Positions 18,739-30,585 of a stretch of 64,000 bases of DNA are shown one piece after another; position 1 is the stretch's first letter, and the number at the start of each line of letters is the position of its first letter. This stretch comes from Tubulanus polymorphus (Eukaryota > Nemertea > Palaeonemertea > Tubulaniformes > Tubulanidae): positions 18,680,650-18,744,649 of the forward strand of contig NC_134026.1 in assembly GCF_964204645.1 (NCBI RefSeq), in the 5' to 3' direction. The translations under genes and the position numbers were made by a program. Under the pieces are notes generated by a model. That model made no database searches and was not told where the DNA came from. It saw only the letters and a list, made by a program, of their open reading frames with translations.

Positions 18739-21700
18739 TCACGTGACTACAACGCCTTTAAACACGCATGGTCCATTCTCGTGTTCCAATAACGTTGGCC
18801 AAAGGAATGTTTTTATGTAAGCCGACTCGGCGTCGGACAGAAAGAATCTTGTGTGATGATTATCGTCGTAAATCGTCGATTCATAATCCAATACGAACGG
18901 TGGATTCTGTATGATCAACGCCCACGCCACGTGTGCACATTCTTCGATGTAAGTCAGAAGCGGCTCCAATTGACGAAGACTCGGATAATCGTATAGCGTC
19001 GCCCACAGTTGTTTACCGACAGACTAGAAATATTCAAAGGTAGAAAAAATATACTATAGATCAATAGGAAATCACATAGCACTGAGGAATTGTAATTGTT
19101 ATTGAAACATCTCATCTAAGAGATGAATTTTGATACCAAAATTTTTTCAATTGGTCAAGCAGAACAAATGTTGTGGCATTTGGAAGTGTGAAGGGTCAGC
19201 ATGTTTCAAAAGGAAAATGCTTGAATGCTTACTAAGCAGATATGAAAGGCATTTCGAATACAAATTACACTGGCTATTGGACCCATGTGCTTTTATGACA
19301 TCGCAAGACGAATAAGTCTAAACCTGAGACTTATCGAAGAGACGCGGGAGGGAAGTTTTTTACTAATGCCACAACCAAATACTAGTAATGCGAGTAGTTG
19401 TGTTTCTATATCGTTTTATCGAAAACGAAAAGATCCCCGACGAACGCCAGATGCGTTATGAGTTATGTTACTTCTATGCTGTATGTACCGTACCTCCAGC
19501 ACTACAGGTTATTATTTAGTCCGCATTGAAAGAATAAATTGAACTCATTAATATTTGTTTTCATTCACTAACTTACATCAATTATTTTCGAATGATCGAA
19601 TTGTTCAGTTGTCTTTCGCAAATAAACAAGTATGTTCTCCTCCATTTCTTGCGCGGCATCGTTATGATTCTCTGGAAGGTCCTCTCCAGCTACAGGTAAA
19701 TATAGCAGTTGCTGAATGCTGCATTTCATTTCATCTAGTGCTTCCTGAGCGGCGCGGAATGCAAGCTGAAATAGGCAAGGAGTTCCACAATTTTATCGAA
19801 TATTATAATGTCTCAAATTTCTAATGAGAAGGGAGCATCTAAACAATCATCAGTCTTGAAAAATAACAACCTCTCAGCTCCGGACCTGTCCTCCAAACTG
19901 AAGAAAAGGTGTTGAAATTGTTCGGATAAATTGCCCACAGGCAAAGTGTGGTTTACCTTGAAAAAGCTAGAGGTTGTTTGGAGCAAGGGCATTGCTTGAA
20001 AAATCTTTTTAGTCCATGACTTCAAAGTTCTATAAATTTATTTTGTATTTTATCTTTCTCAAAGAATTATTTTGAAGTCAAATGAGACCAAAGATATACA
20101 TTTATTCTACGGTGACACTTGGAAACCTCCTCCAATGATGGCCGCAGAAGCTAAAATAGCGGTACTGTAAAAAAATTGGTGTATGTAAGTGGATCGTTTT
20201 GAATCCTAGATTTTACCACTAAAATATTCAGACCTCGACCTATACCTATACCGGGTAGTTTGCTGCTAATTATTTTCAGGTCACAAGAAATTACAATTTA
20301 TTACAAATTCTATCAAACACAAAACACAGCGCTCATCTTTCTGCTATAAAACGTGCACGCGCCAGCAAGCAGCGTTACAGCATCACTATATAGTAGTGTA
20401 TAATGTACAAGAGTGTGTGTAACAGTCTATAGGCTGGCTTATGTCCACAAGCAATGCAACGCCTACCAACACAACTGGGTTTATCGCCGATTAGCGGCAA
20501 CTAGCGGCCGCCAGTTGCTGCTCTATCAGTTCATAAGCCGGCTTGCGACGGCAACCCAATGCCTACTGACTTGTCGCAAGCCGTATCCCACTAGTTGCCC
20601 ATGTTCTACTCCGGCCTACGGTAGGCGGACAGTTGCTTTTGATCGCAGCCGACATAAGCTCATCTGCGACGTGACGGAAATGAGTGCAGGGGTTCCAGCC
20701 AATAGGACACTGCATATACATATAGTATATACAAATTATCACCACTAGTTAGCGTCATTCGCAATTAGACATAAACTTTCAAATTCAAGTAGTTCAAAAC
20801 GTAAACCAAACCTTCAGCATGGCTGAGGACTGGACCGAAGATCTAGAAAGGAAATTTGAAAGGCCATCTGAATATGTCGCTAATGTCTTTATATTCAAAA
20901 AAGAATCAGAAAGATCAAAGTCTTAAAGAAATAGCTTTTCTAATAGAAATATAATTCCCAATAATTCAAAACAATTCAAATTTATTCTCAAAATGCTTAT
21001 AACGTGACCATTTGAGCCATTGCAGTTGCTTGTAATCGCAACTGACATAAGCAGGGAAGCAACTGGGAGGATCTCGTGTCCCGCTTGTCGGCCTCAGTTG
21101 CTGCGAATTGGAGTTGACATAAACTGGGCTGCGATCGCTGTTGCTCTCAGTTGCGTCGGTAGGCATCACATTGCTTGTCGACATAAGCCGGCCTTTATGA
21201 TTGGCACTCCGCCGGGCACTCTGCACGCACGTGGAGGCCTTATCTGTAAGTGAATCTTCGCTTACACTTCAATGTCAATCAAAACAATCACCGGGTATTA
21301 AAATGAAACAATACCTATGGCGGATATGTGTGAAATAATTATATTCTCACCAGCAATGAGCATTTGGAATTCACACGTTTACAGCACCTAGTCAAACGTT
21401 CGTCCTAAAAAGCCTTTTCCATAATCATTTAAGTAGCACCGGAATTCCCCATATATCCTGGAAACAGCCAATCACATTCACTCGTAGAGATGACGTTCCC
21501 AATCGAGGTCATTGCAATTTTATAAACAAGAGCTAAGAATTTTCCCGCCAAAAACAGTGTTTCGGCGAATTTTAACTAATTTGACCATGTCATCAACGGA
21601 GGTTCGCCATGTCTTCAATCGAATCGATTATATGTCGTTTAAGCCTAGAACCAATGAAACAAATGCTCACATAAAAAACGTAATCGTGGGGAGCCAAGAA

Positions 21701-24700
21701 ATCGCAGCGAATATAGGATCAAAGCCCTAAATTTCATTTATGGACACATTGATCCTGGATTAATCCCCCCATTCAATCAATCTTCCTATTTTTGAGGCAG
21801 CCGAAATTCAGTGGACTAAAGGACTCAAGTGTAGACTTCTCAATTATTTCAATAAATTAGTTGTATAGTCTTTAAAGGCTGTCTTCCTGAATCTCTTATT
21901 TGTCACACAATATACGATAAAATTTACTGAAGAATCGATGATAGAAAAAGCCAAAGTGATTTGTCTGAAACCAACAACGGATTCTATCTTGAAACCAAAC
22001 GAATTTTGTAAACGATCCACAAAACCGAAACCTTCACAAATAATAAACAACAAAACTACCGATAAAACCATCCGTAAAACACTCATTTCCCTTCTAGATG
22101 ATTCGTCAGTAACACCGAGCTCAGAACGTCAAGTAACCCGGCGGTAAAATGTCACGGAAATAAGAAATGAATTGATAAAAACTAAAATGAATATTGGAAA
22201 TGTGATAGTAAGATAAAGGAAATAAATCTCTCCGAAAAATCGTAAAACCAGTATACAACATCGATACCGGTGTAACTGATCGTCCCGATACGCCATGTTA
22301 CGTATGGCCAATAGTCAGGACAGTTCAGGAATACGAGATGTCTTGTGGGTAAAGCCTGACCAAAATGTCCACAAAAACCTAGCAATGAAATAAAAAGTAC
22401 TCTGTATTTTGAGATCAATTTTTTTGGGAATACTACGAGATTTTATTGGAAACAATACGACGATTAACTATACTGAGCAGTACAGTGCACCAGTTACGCG
22501 TCATCTGAAATATATAGAAAAATGGCATAGATATCGAAATGAAAATCCACCCAAAATGCCAGTCATCCGAGCAAAACACAATATCCCCCAAAACGGCGTA
22601 AATGTAAGCAGTTCTCAGCGGATAAAGAATGAATGCGGCAATCATAAACAAAAGATCGTTTAAAGCAAGAATTTTGATGAGAAAATAAACATCGGATTTA
22701 AATTGTTTCAGAACTAACAGCGTGAATGCGTTGAACGTTATACCCAGTACTGATGCAGGTAGATAACATCCCAAAAACATTAAAACATTGAATTTCAACT
22801 TGTTATCAACCGGTAGAGTTTGAAATTGCTGACACGGGTTGATTTGCAGTGTTGCGCCACTGCTTGTTGTACTGACATTAGAAATGTTATCAACATTTAA
22901 TCAGCAGTGTGAAATCTATATAAGGCCGTTCTGTAGTATGAATCTGTTCAAATTTTTACTTAGTGAAGTGTAAATTGAAAGTAGAGTCCAGTCTTCATCT
23001 GAGGCTGATTTCCCATAGAATTGTCTGTTTTTATAGATATTTCTGACGATTTAGTTTAACGATGAGCAGTTTTTAGCGAACATGAAATCATCGATCCTGT
23101 TAGTTGCGCAGCATTTTCTGAACTCACAACATGCACAAGGGTTGGATATTTTCAAGAGATATGAATAGTTGTTAAGTTTCCATGTCTCTCCGTAAGAGGG
23201 GTTGACGCTGTGGTCCAATCAATGCTTGAATAAAATAGATTCTGTCTGGTGTCGACCAAACCCTAATTAGCCCTACCTATCTGTATCTGTATCACCAACC
23301 ATTGAAAACGATACATGTCTCACTTAATTCCTGATCATGAATTGAGATTTTTTACAGCACAAACATACTTTGAAAGTGAAGCTATTTCATACCATAAAAT
23401 GATGATGCATTATAGGTATGCACGATACACTACAATTTACCAATCACAATTAAATTCAGTTCATAGTCGACTGTATTCCTCAACATCAGAATATTATCCG
23501 CTATCATCACTTAGAACTGATAACTGTAGTGACCTTGGAATTTCCCTAACAGTGGACCCTATTCCCCCTCAGCCACCTAGACTTCAGACTTCTGGAGCTT
23601 CAGCGTAACTGATTACCAGGTGAGAACTGTGGTCAACACAATTACAGAGACAGGACTGATATCACCTGAAGGTCGCAGGGGCTGCCCAATATGTCACAGC
23701 AACTGAGGGACATCGACGTAAGAAGTCTCGTCGACGCCCACATCAGGCAGTTTCTGGTTGTTGAATCACACTATTGTCATACAGATACTGATTTCCAGTA
23801 CCTGTCTGCAGATCTCACCCTTACAAAAGTGCATTAGATGTATCTCAATAAAAACAGTGAAGCAGAGGCAGTCACCGTTTCTTTCTACTTCAAGCAATTT
23901 AAGGCGATGAAATTGAAATTCCATCAACCTAAGAAGAACATGTGCGGAATTTCTGAACGTTTCAGGCTGTCTTATAGTGAGAGTAAGAAAGCATAAATCA
24001 AAGGTGAACCTTACAGACAGCATATAATAGAAAAAGTCCAAATCCAGATGACCAACGTATCCTCAAAGAGCAAGGTGTCGTAAATGTGATCGTCGCCTGT
24101 TTTGACCTCCAGCAAGTCATCTTCTGCCACATAGTAACTGAGGAGGTCGCGAAAGGCCGCATTCTACAAAAGATGACTACTTACAATTTTTCAGTCAACA
24201 AAGTCAAGAAAAGGCAAGCCCACTTCTAAAACTCATGGATGAAGAGGGCAATGAGAAAGCATATCATTCAGATAATTTTACGAATAATATTTTTGTTCAA
24301 TGACTAAATAAGCCCCAAACAGTTGAAGAAAAATTAAATTTGAGATCTTTGTTAGAAAAACCGGATCCCCAGCGCTTGAAACAAAGGATAATCAGTTCAA
24401 ACACTGAGTGCATAATGAGTGCATTGAATATGGGAACTCGATTGAGTATTACATTGTAGATGCGTCAATGGTCAGCAGTACAACAATATTGGGCACTATC
24501 AGACGTTTTCAGCATTTGCTAATTCGATTAATAAGGAACCTAAAAACAGGTAAGTGTAACTTAACATCAGAGATAAATGAATCTGATAACGGAAACAAGA
24601 GTGACAACAAAGTTCCAAATTATTAATAGATTTTTTTCAATTTCAACAAAAGTGCATATTCGAGGTTCCCCAGAAAGCCAGTGAGTCATGACCTACTGAC

Positions 24701-27700
24701 TGCATTATCAATGTTTACAAGTGTCATAATGTCAGTACTATATACCATAGAACTATAAGCGAATAGTGAGTTGGCGTAATACACTGTAGTTCCAAGCAAA
24801 TGCCAGGTAAAAAAGTTCGACATTTATTATTAAAAGAACACCCAAACATTAAACTCCTTCCATGAACCTAACCCTGAGAAAGAAGTTCCTAATTATATGC
24901 ATGGTAAACCAAAGTTTTCCCAAAAATCTTATTTTGCATCTTATTTTTAGATTAAATTCACACCTGCTTTTCAAAGGGACACCGCTGCTAGGAATTGTAT
25001 TTTTACATATTTTCAGCATGATTTTTTCCGACCTGGCCACCTCTGAGAAGCAGGGTATCATTTTTTTAGCAAGATTAGATTGAATGTAGAGTTCAGTCTT
25101 CATTAAGGGCTGATTCTCCATAGAATTGTCTCCAGTTGTAGATTTTCAACAATTCATTTTTCCGATGAACAGTTTTTTTTTCACCAAACCTGAAAATGTC
25201 CTATAGGGCCTAAGTGGCAAAGAATGATCTAACCCCAAAATTAGCCTAAGGGAGATATTTTCAATGGAAGTTTCCATAGGAGCCGATGAAGTTCCACCCT
25301 GTTCGCCTTAAGGAAAACTTACTCATCTGTCACACTTTTTTTTAGTTCTCGATCAAAAGCTTACTCGATTTGAGGCCAAATTGCAGAAAGATGGAGTACA
25401 GGGCTGGCTATGGGCCAGTGTTGACCCAATTTCCCCAGGTAATTGGTTTACAGGTTGTCAAATGTTTAACATGCTCCTTAAATGCAAATTTTGACGCCAT
25501 AAACTACGTATAACTATTATGTTGGGGTACTGTGTGAGTCGATGTGCTATCAATATTGGCATGATAGAAATAATTATCTTTGACCTACAGGACCCGAAAT
25601 GTAATCAATTACTCACAGTCTTAAGGATAACCCATCCAAAAAATGTCACCAAATTATCTTAAACCATCTATGAGATAGAGCCCGGAGATGAAAATTCTTA
25701 ACAGCTTCTAGTAACCCCTAGGATAACCCATCCATAGAATTTGAGTAAGTTTTCTTAAACCGTTTATGAGTTAGAGATTGGAAATGAAATGGCTTCCTGC
25801 GACCTTGAACTTGGACCCACAGGACCCAAAATCTAATTAGTTACCCACAGTCCCTAGGACAAACCATCCATAGAATTTCAGTAAGTTATCTTAAACCGTT
25901 CATGAGTTAGTGCCCGGAAATGAAATTCATGAAATGGCTTCCTGCGACCTTGACCTTGGATGCACAGGACCCAAAATCTAATCAATTACTACCCTCATAT
26001 AGTACAACACAACTTTTGAATTTAAAGAAAATCTGTCAAAGGGTTTAGCTGCTAAGGCACAGAAACCGCTGCGGACAGACGGACGGACGGACGAATACAG
26101 TATGCCCCACAGCATGAAAATCTTTACAGAGAATAATCGACAGAAACGCCATCTACTGACTAATAACGCGCTTTGGGGGAAAACCTTTAGGTGAAACAAC
26201 GATAATTTACATTTTTCACAGTGCACGCCGGGGCTTAAAAGGGTTAAAGCTTTGCTTTTGCCTCAATCCCAAATTGATAAAGTAGCGAATGTCTTGGGCG
26301 GGGAATCCAGGAGACAGATTGATACCTACATAAAATACACCTTCGGCCAGTTTTGAATATGATAAACCAATTCACTAAACTGCACTCAACAAAATGGAGC
26401 CTGGCAGCATAAAGACTGCCCCACATTACATTGGAACCCCCAAAGAAAGAGAAGAACAGGTCACCCAAGTTACTTGGACATTGAGCAATGACCGAAGAGT
26501 TGAAACTGATGGGGCTCATGGGACGAGAGTTGCGGGTGGCCAAAGATAGAAGAAACTGGAGAGAACATGTTGTGGCTCCATAAATAGTTTACAGATACAG
26601 ATAAACTCCACTTACCACGACTACCGAAAACAACAGTTTTACTTTGAGGTCATCGAACTCTGAAATTTCTACATTCGAATCGAGAGCATCTAAAGCATCT
26701 ACTCGAGCCTGGGAATACAAGTTACTGTATCGTCTTATCAATTGAGTCGGCCGACTGTCTCCCAGGTTTAAATCTTCGAATGTTGATCCGCATTGAACAT
26801 TGTGTTGAGCTTTTTCTGACAATCTGAAGCATAGATAAGTAGGTTACCGGTACATGTGAGTTGCTTCTAAGGACTCAAGAATTTATGCAGACATAAAATG
26901 GGAGTTTAAGTAAACCTGAATAAGTGGCCCAGATATACAGAAATGCAAGATCAATATGTCTCTCGTCGCTACACTTAAAATTATCGTTCTTAAAATTAAA
27001 ATCAATAAAATAAATCAAATTCTCTCCAAAGTTGTGATGAGTTGTCATCAGTGTCTATGAGTTGTACTTCCAATTCAATTTGTATAGTTTATAGCTGTGT
27101 TCACTAAAGGATTTCAATACTGTGTCCACGCGGTTAAATTATTCAAGGGCTATTTGCGGCTTATTCAGTAGCGCACTGGAATGCCGGGCTTATTAAGCGT
27201 GGAAAATAATTCTGCGCCAAAAAACCCGATCTCATTACGGTACTGGGCTGACTGAGTAAATTCTGTAAACGTATTGTAGTATGCTACACTCAACACTCCC
27301 AACTGTACACTGTCAAGTAATGGATTGAATTAGCCGTGTGAATGCAACTGGCTGTGTAAGAGCAGTATTCAGGTGAATTCGGCACTAGCGAAGTACAGTA
27401 CTTATGAAGCGCCAAATCTCATGTGAAATCGGCTTACATTGTCATCTTGATAAGTTATCACTCACATCATACTAATATCATATATCATATTAAGCAAGTA
27501 TCAGACCAGACTACCTTGGTGTCTCCCTTTGTGGTAGTCTTGACACCATAATTTGAGATTGAAAATAGTAGTTTAAGTAGAAATGAACAAGAAATCATTC
27601 TGAATCTTTGGTAGTTATTGAGCTCTTAGTAGTTAATACTCTCAAATAGTAATGATAATCAGGTCTGAAGTATACATGTATCAATTATTTTGCTGTCCAG

Positions 27701-30585
27701 TCATCAAAACTCAATACAATTTTCTATTTACTGATATCAATCGCTTAGGATGATAATTTCTACAAAATATTGTGCTATTATCACTTTTAAGTATATCCAT
27801 CCTCCCTTGGCAGGGATTCGAACCTGATGGCAACAACCACGACACGACAACTGACTCAACAACAGCACGGAACCCCGTCTGACTAGCCCGAGTGCTAACA
27901 TGATTTCTATATACATGTATTCTAATGATATAATATATTTCTGATTGGCTAAAAATGACATCGTCTAAGCTGTGCACGCGGGCTAGTCAGGCAGGATTTC
28001 GTGCACTGATCCTATAGCTTCTACCTTGTTTATAGATGCATGAACATTCATTCTTCCAAGTAATTTTTTGGACGTTGTTACGAATGATTTGACCAATCAA
28101 CAAATTCTATCATACCAGGTAATTGTCATAGATGTTACTCCATATCGTACCCCTCAATAACCGAATTGATGATTCTCTCATGGATTACCTTTCTTTTAAC
28201 AGTTTCTCCCTGGTTTCGAGTTTTTCGTTGAGATTCCTGGCTTTGTGCAGCTCCTTTTTGAGTAGGAAAACTTCGTTCTGCAATGTTTCTACATCAGTTT
28301 GTTCAGCCATCGTCAACGTCGACATAGAACTTTCACTGTTTACGCCTATTCCATTGGCTTCTAGTTACCAAAATATTCAAATGAATTCATGATATATACA
28401 CGGAATATATACCTAATTCGCAGGTCATATTCGTTATCGAAAGTAAGTTATATACATTAGAATATAGTACAATGAAAGTTTACTGATGTGGCATTTAAAG
28501 GAGAGATGAACATTTTAAAACAAAAGATTCAAGGGCTGGTTTCTCAAAGACGTTTATATATCTCACAATTTTGTTTGCTGTGGATTATTCAACTAGAAAC
28601 TAAATAAAAATTTAATGTTTTTACTCTGTATTCCGTATCAATATTATATTGGGCTATACAAAATATTTGCTGGGGAGAGGACCCCTGCTGTCCTAGTAAT
28701 GTGTCTAGAAGTTTTACCTCTTACCCTTAATTACCAGTCAACTATCAAGTCAAACTATGGGAATGATAGAGAACTCTTGAACCACTAGTTCAACTTATTC
28801 AATTCCCAGTAGTCCAAAGAATTAGTCCTACACAACGACCCGACAAGGCTGTTTTTAGTGAGGATCCACAAGGTTCCCTCACTTGCAGTACAACGCTGGA
28901 TTTATTCCCTCAAAATCTATCTATGTTATTTTTTCTAATTTCTTCACATAGGGGGCTAAAAATCTTGATGACACTTAATTGAATATGAATCAAGTTTAAT
29001 GAAGTATGTCCGACATTTTAGCGGCACCATATAGTGTGATAGCTGGTGTGCCAGGTCCTTATTCCCAATTATCCTGAATGTTTGTCATACGCGGATATTA
29101 TAAAGTTCATAACGCTTTACAATGGGAGGCAATATTTTTAGCTTACCAATTTGTTTGTTGATATCTAGGGCTGAATATCTCTTATTATGGTTACTGCGTA
29201 AACTCGGGGCTGGAAAGACAAAATAAGTAGCCGTCACGATAATTAATAGTGAAAGAATGAATGTGATTAGTCAAACTTGGTCTAGTTGTATAAAATACAG
29301 ACATGTATGTGTATATGCGCAATAGAATTGTATTTAAGGTGCTTGGAAGCAATTTTTGATCGCTGCAGCTATAAATTGCGGAATTTCAAAGGTTCTAATA
29401 TTTTGCAGGGCAAAATTATTTATATTTCTTCAAAAACATGGTATTCAAAGAAAAAAAAACGTTCTTCAGTGAATTATTCATCCGCTGCACTTCCAACACC
29501 ACCTTATTACAAATACAAAAGATGAACCCAGAGTGACCACATCCTGACTTGTCTTCAACAAATGAGTTGATTAACCACCTTCTCCCTCTTTCAAACTATT
29601 CAATGAACTAAATGAAATAATCTTTGAATGGTTACAGGCAAAATCAAGTATTTGGATAAATGTCTTCATCGAATCTTTATCATCAATGATTGATGTGCAT
29701 GGTTAAATCATCATCCCAGTAAATGAGGGATTATGGAACATTTAACGAAGTGGTTCAAAAACCATTACAACTTTTGGAAGTGTGCTACAATTTCATCATC
29801 GTTAACAAACTGAACTCAATATTCCATACACATGATTTGTGGTTCGAGACTTACATTGTCATTAAGTACACCATCCTCCCCTAGCAAAACACTTCACGAA
29901 TAAAGCCAATATAATTCGATGGTAAACTATGCTAATTCATGAATTATAGAAAAACATTTTTACTAATGAAAGTCATTGAAATTAGCATACATACACACCG
30001 TGAAACCCATTACACGGTTGGGAAGGTCCTACCCAGGAAAATTCTTAAAATAAGGTGTATTATTTCGATATCATGTTTTCTGTGTTTAAATCGATGCTTC
30101 ATCAGGGTGGTCTCTTTTATTTTTCATCCGGGAACTAGCAATCTCTACAAATTTCCTTGAATTTTCCCTGATTTTTATCTCTTACAAAATTCCCTTACTT
30201 TTCTAAAGAAAAGAAAATTCCCCGACTTTTCCCTTAGTTCCAGGTAAGAGGCCACCCTGTTCGTATATACTGTGCATTGTTCTCTACAGGGCATGCATGA
30301 AAATCAAAGATTTCGTTTTTGCTGACGTAGCAGGGTGGTTTCTAAGCAAAAGTATGAATTTGTTCCGGAATCTTCATCGGTCTTTTGGGGTTGAATGTCA
30401 AACACAGGTACAGCATTTAGTTTGAACAAAATGGACAAAAATATTGCACGCGTGATACTTTATGTACACTCCTGAATCATCTTACCTTGACATAGACAGG
30501 ATGGCCACGAGTACCTTTTGGTTTGACGGTTTTTCTTCATCATCCTACTGTGTTTGGGTTTGGAATGAAATTTCCCCATGGGCAT
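18739..30585 (-). CDS. Mitochondria-eating-protein (MIEAP/SPATA18)-like gene, six exons
   Basis: Exons in transcript order: 30486-30585 (ATG at 30585), 29147-29209, 28189-28360, 26616-26823, 19577-19765, 18739-19023. Every junction has GT/AG ends (donors GTAAG, GTAAGC, GTAATC, GTAAGT, GTAAGT) and the phases 1,2,1,0,0 fit without exception, giving 1,017 nt and 338 residues. The N-terminus is basic. Exon 3 codes a coiled coil (TLQNEVFLLKKELHKARNL). Exon 4 contains CGSTFEDLNLGDSRPTQLIR. The C-terminal exon has AHVAWALIIQNPPFVLDY and LWPTLLEHENGPCVFKGVVV, the pattern of the MIEAP C-terminal domain. MIEAP proteins act in mitochondrial quality control and are often multicopy in spiralians. Intron 4 (6.85 kb) holds a GPCR pseudogene and several transposons. 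The family call is from recognition of motifs; the exon structure is from direct reading. Confidence 0.75.
20437..21195. mobile_element. Two related GC-rich inverted-repeat elements in MIEAP intron 4
   Basis: 20,437-20,672 and 21,010-21,195 are GC-rich against the surrounding intron. Both carry GCTTATGTC or its complement GACATAAGC at or near their ends, plus multiple CAACTG/CAGTTG words. They look like non-autonomous elements of one family. Related sequences are seen near 61,205-61,543. No target duplications are resolved. Confidence 0.45.
21844..22798 (-). pseudogene. Class A (FMRFamide-receptor-like) GPCR pseudogene
   Basis: Seven-helix receptor debris in one direction. 22798-22433 gives TM1-TM3 (ASVLGITFNAFTLLVL; KILALNDLLFMIAAF; FFYIFQMTRNWCTVLLSI), ending at a frame change just after TM3 where the DRY-like region (NRR) lies. 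The frame then shifts and holds TM4 and loop 2. 22311-21844 is one frame with TM5 (YFLYLTITFPIFILVFINSF), an in-frame TGA near 22,130, TM6 (LSVVLLFIICEGFGFV) and TM7 (ITLAFSIIDSSVNFIVYC). The Trp-Cys after TM3 and the SSVNFIVYC TM7 end fit peptide receptors of the FMRFamide type. It is intronless and broken at least twice, so it is probably a dead retrocopy or dead single-exon receptor lying in an intron of the same strand. Confidence 0.75.
22970..25200 (+). mobile_element. Degenerate transposon relic flanked by similar direct repeats
   Basis: A ~110-bp segment at 22,980-23,090 (AGAGTCCAGTCTTCAT, CCATAGAATTGTCT) recurs diverged at 25,084-25,195 (AGAGTTCAGTCTTCAT, CCATAGAATTGTCT) in the same direction. 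Between them is an ORF at 23,315-23,608 (97 aa, starts MSHLIPDHELRFFTAQTYF) and then stop-riddled frames including ACFDLQQVIFCH. That word is reminiscent of a 'FDLQ' segment in some transposon-encoded proteins. It could be a degraded LTR or DIRS-type element. Low certainty. Confidence 0.35.
25560..26120. repeat. Tandem ~120-bp repeat block ending in GACGGACGGACGG
   Basis: Three diverged units share CCCAAAATCTAAT, ACAGTCCCTAGGA-AACCATCCATAGAATTT and TTCTTAAACCGTTTATGAGTTAG. A terminal GGACAGACGGACGGACG...TATGCCCC tail follows. Repeats with this tail are widespread in spiralian genomes. The block lies in MIEAP intron 4. No coding capacity is seen. Confidence 0.7.
27790..27995. mobile_element. 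tRNA-like-ended repeat, copy 1
   Basis: Contains CAGGGATTCGAACCTGATGGCA (a tRNA B-box-like GGTTCGAATCC on the minus strand) at 27,811-27,833. About 100 bp on comes TTTCTGATTGGCTAAAAATGACATCGTCTA, which also occurs in the element at 51,067-51,353. It lies in MIEAP intron 3. It cannot fold as a full tRNA gene. Confidence 0.55.
30103..30259. mobile_element. 157-bp MITE with CAGGGTGGYCTCTT ends
   Basis: The ends are CAGGGTGGTCTCTT and, inverted, AAGAGGCCACCCTG. The interior is rich in AATTTCCCTGA/AAAATTCCC words. A related ~270-bp copy with GGGTGGCAACTTTT and AAGTGGCCACCC ends is at 34,866-35,138, and a further fragment lies at 33,405-33,495. Confidence 0.75.

Noticed and set aside
23315-23608. 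97-aa ORF as a host exon
   Set aside because: No convincing acceptor/donor pair, and it lies between diverged direct repeats with degraded coding remnants.
27811-27833. tRNA gene suggested by GGTTCGAATCC
   Set aside because: No acceptor stem or anticodon arm around the B-box-like word; it is part of a repeat with another copy at 51 kb.
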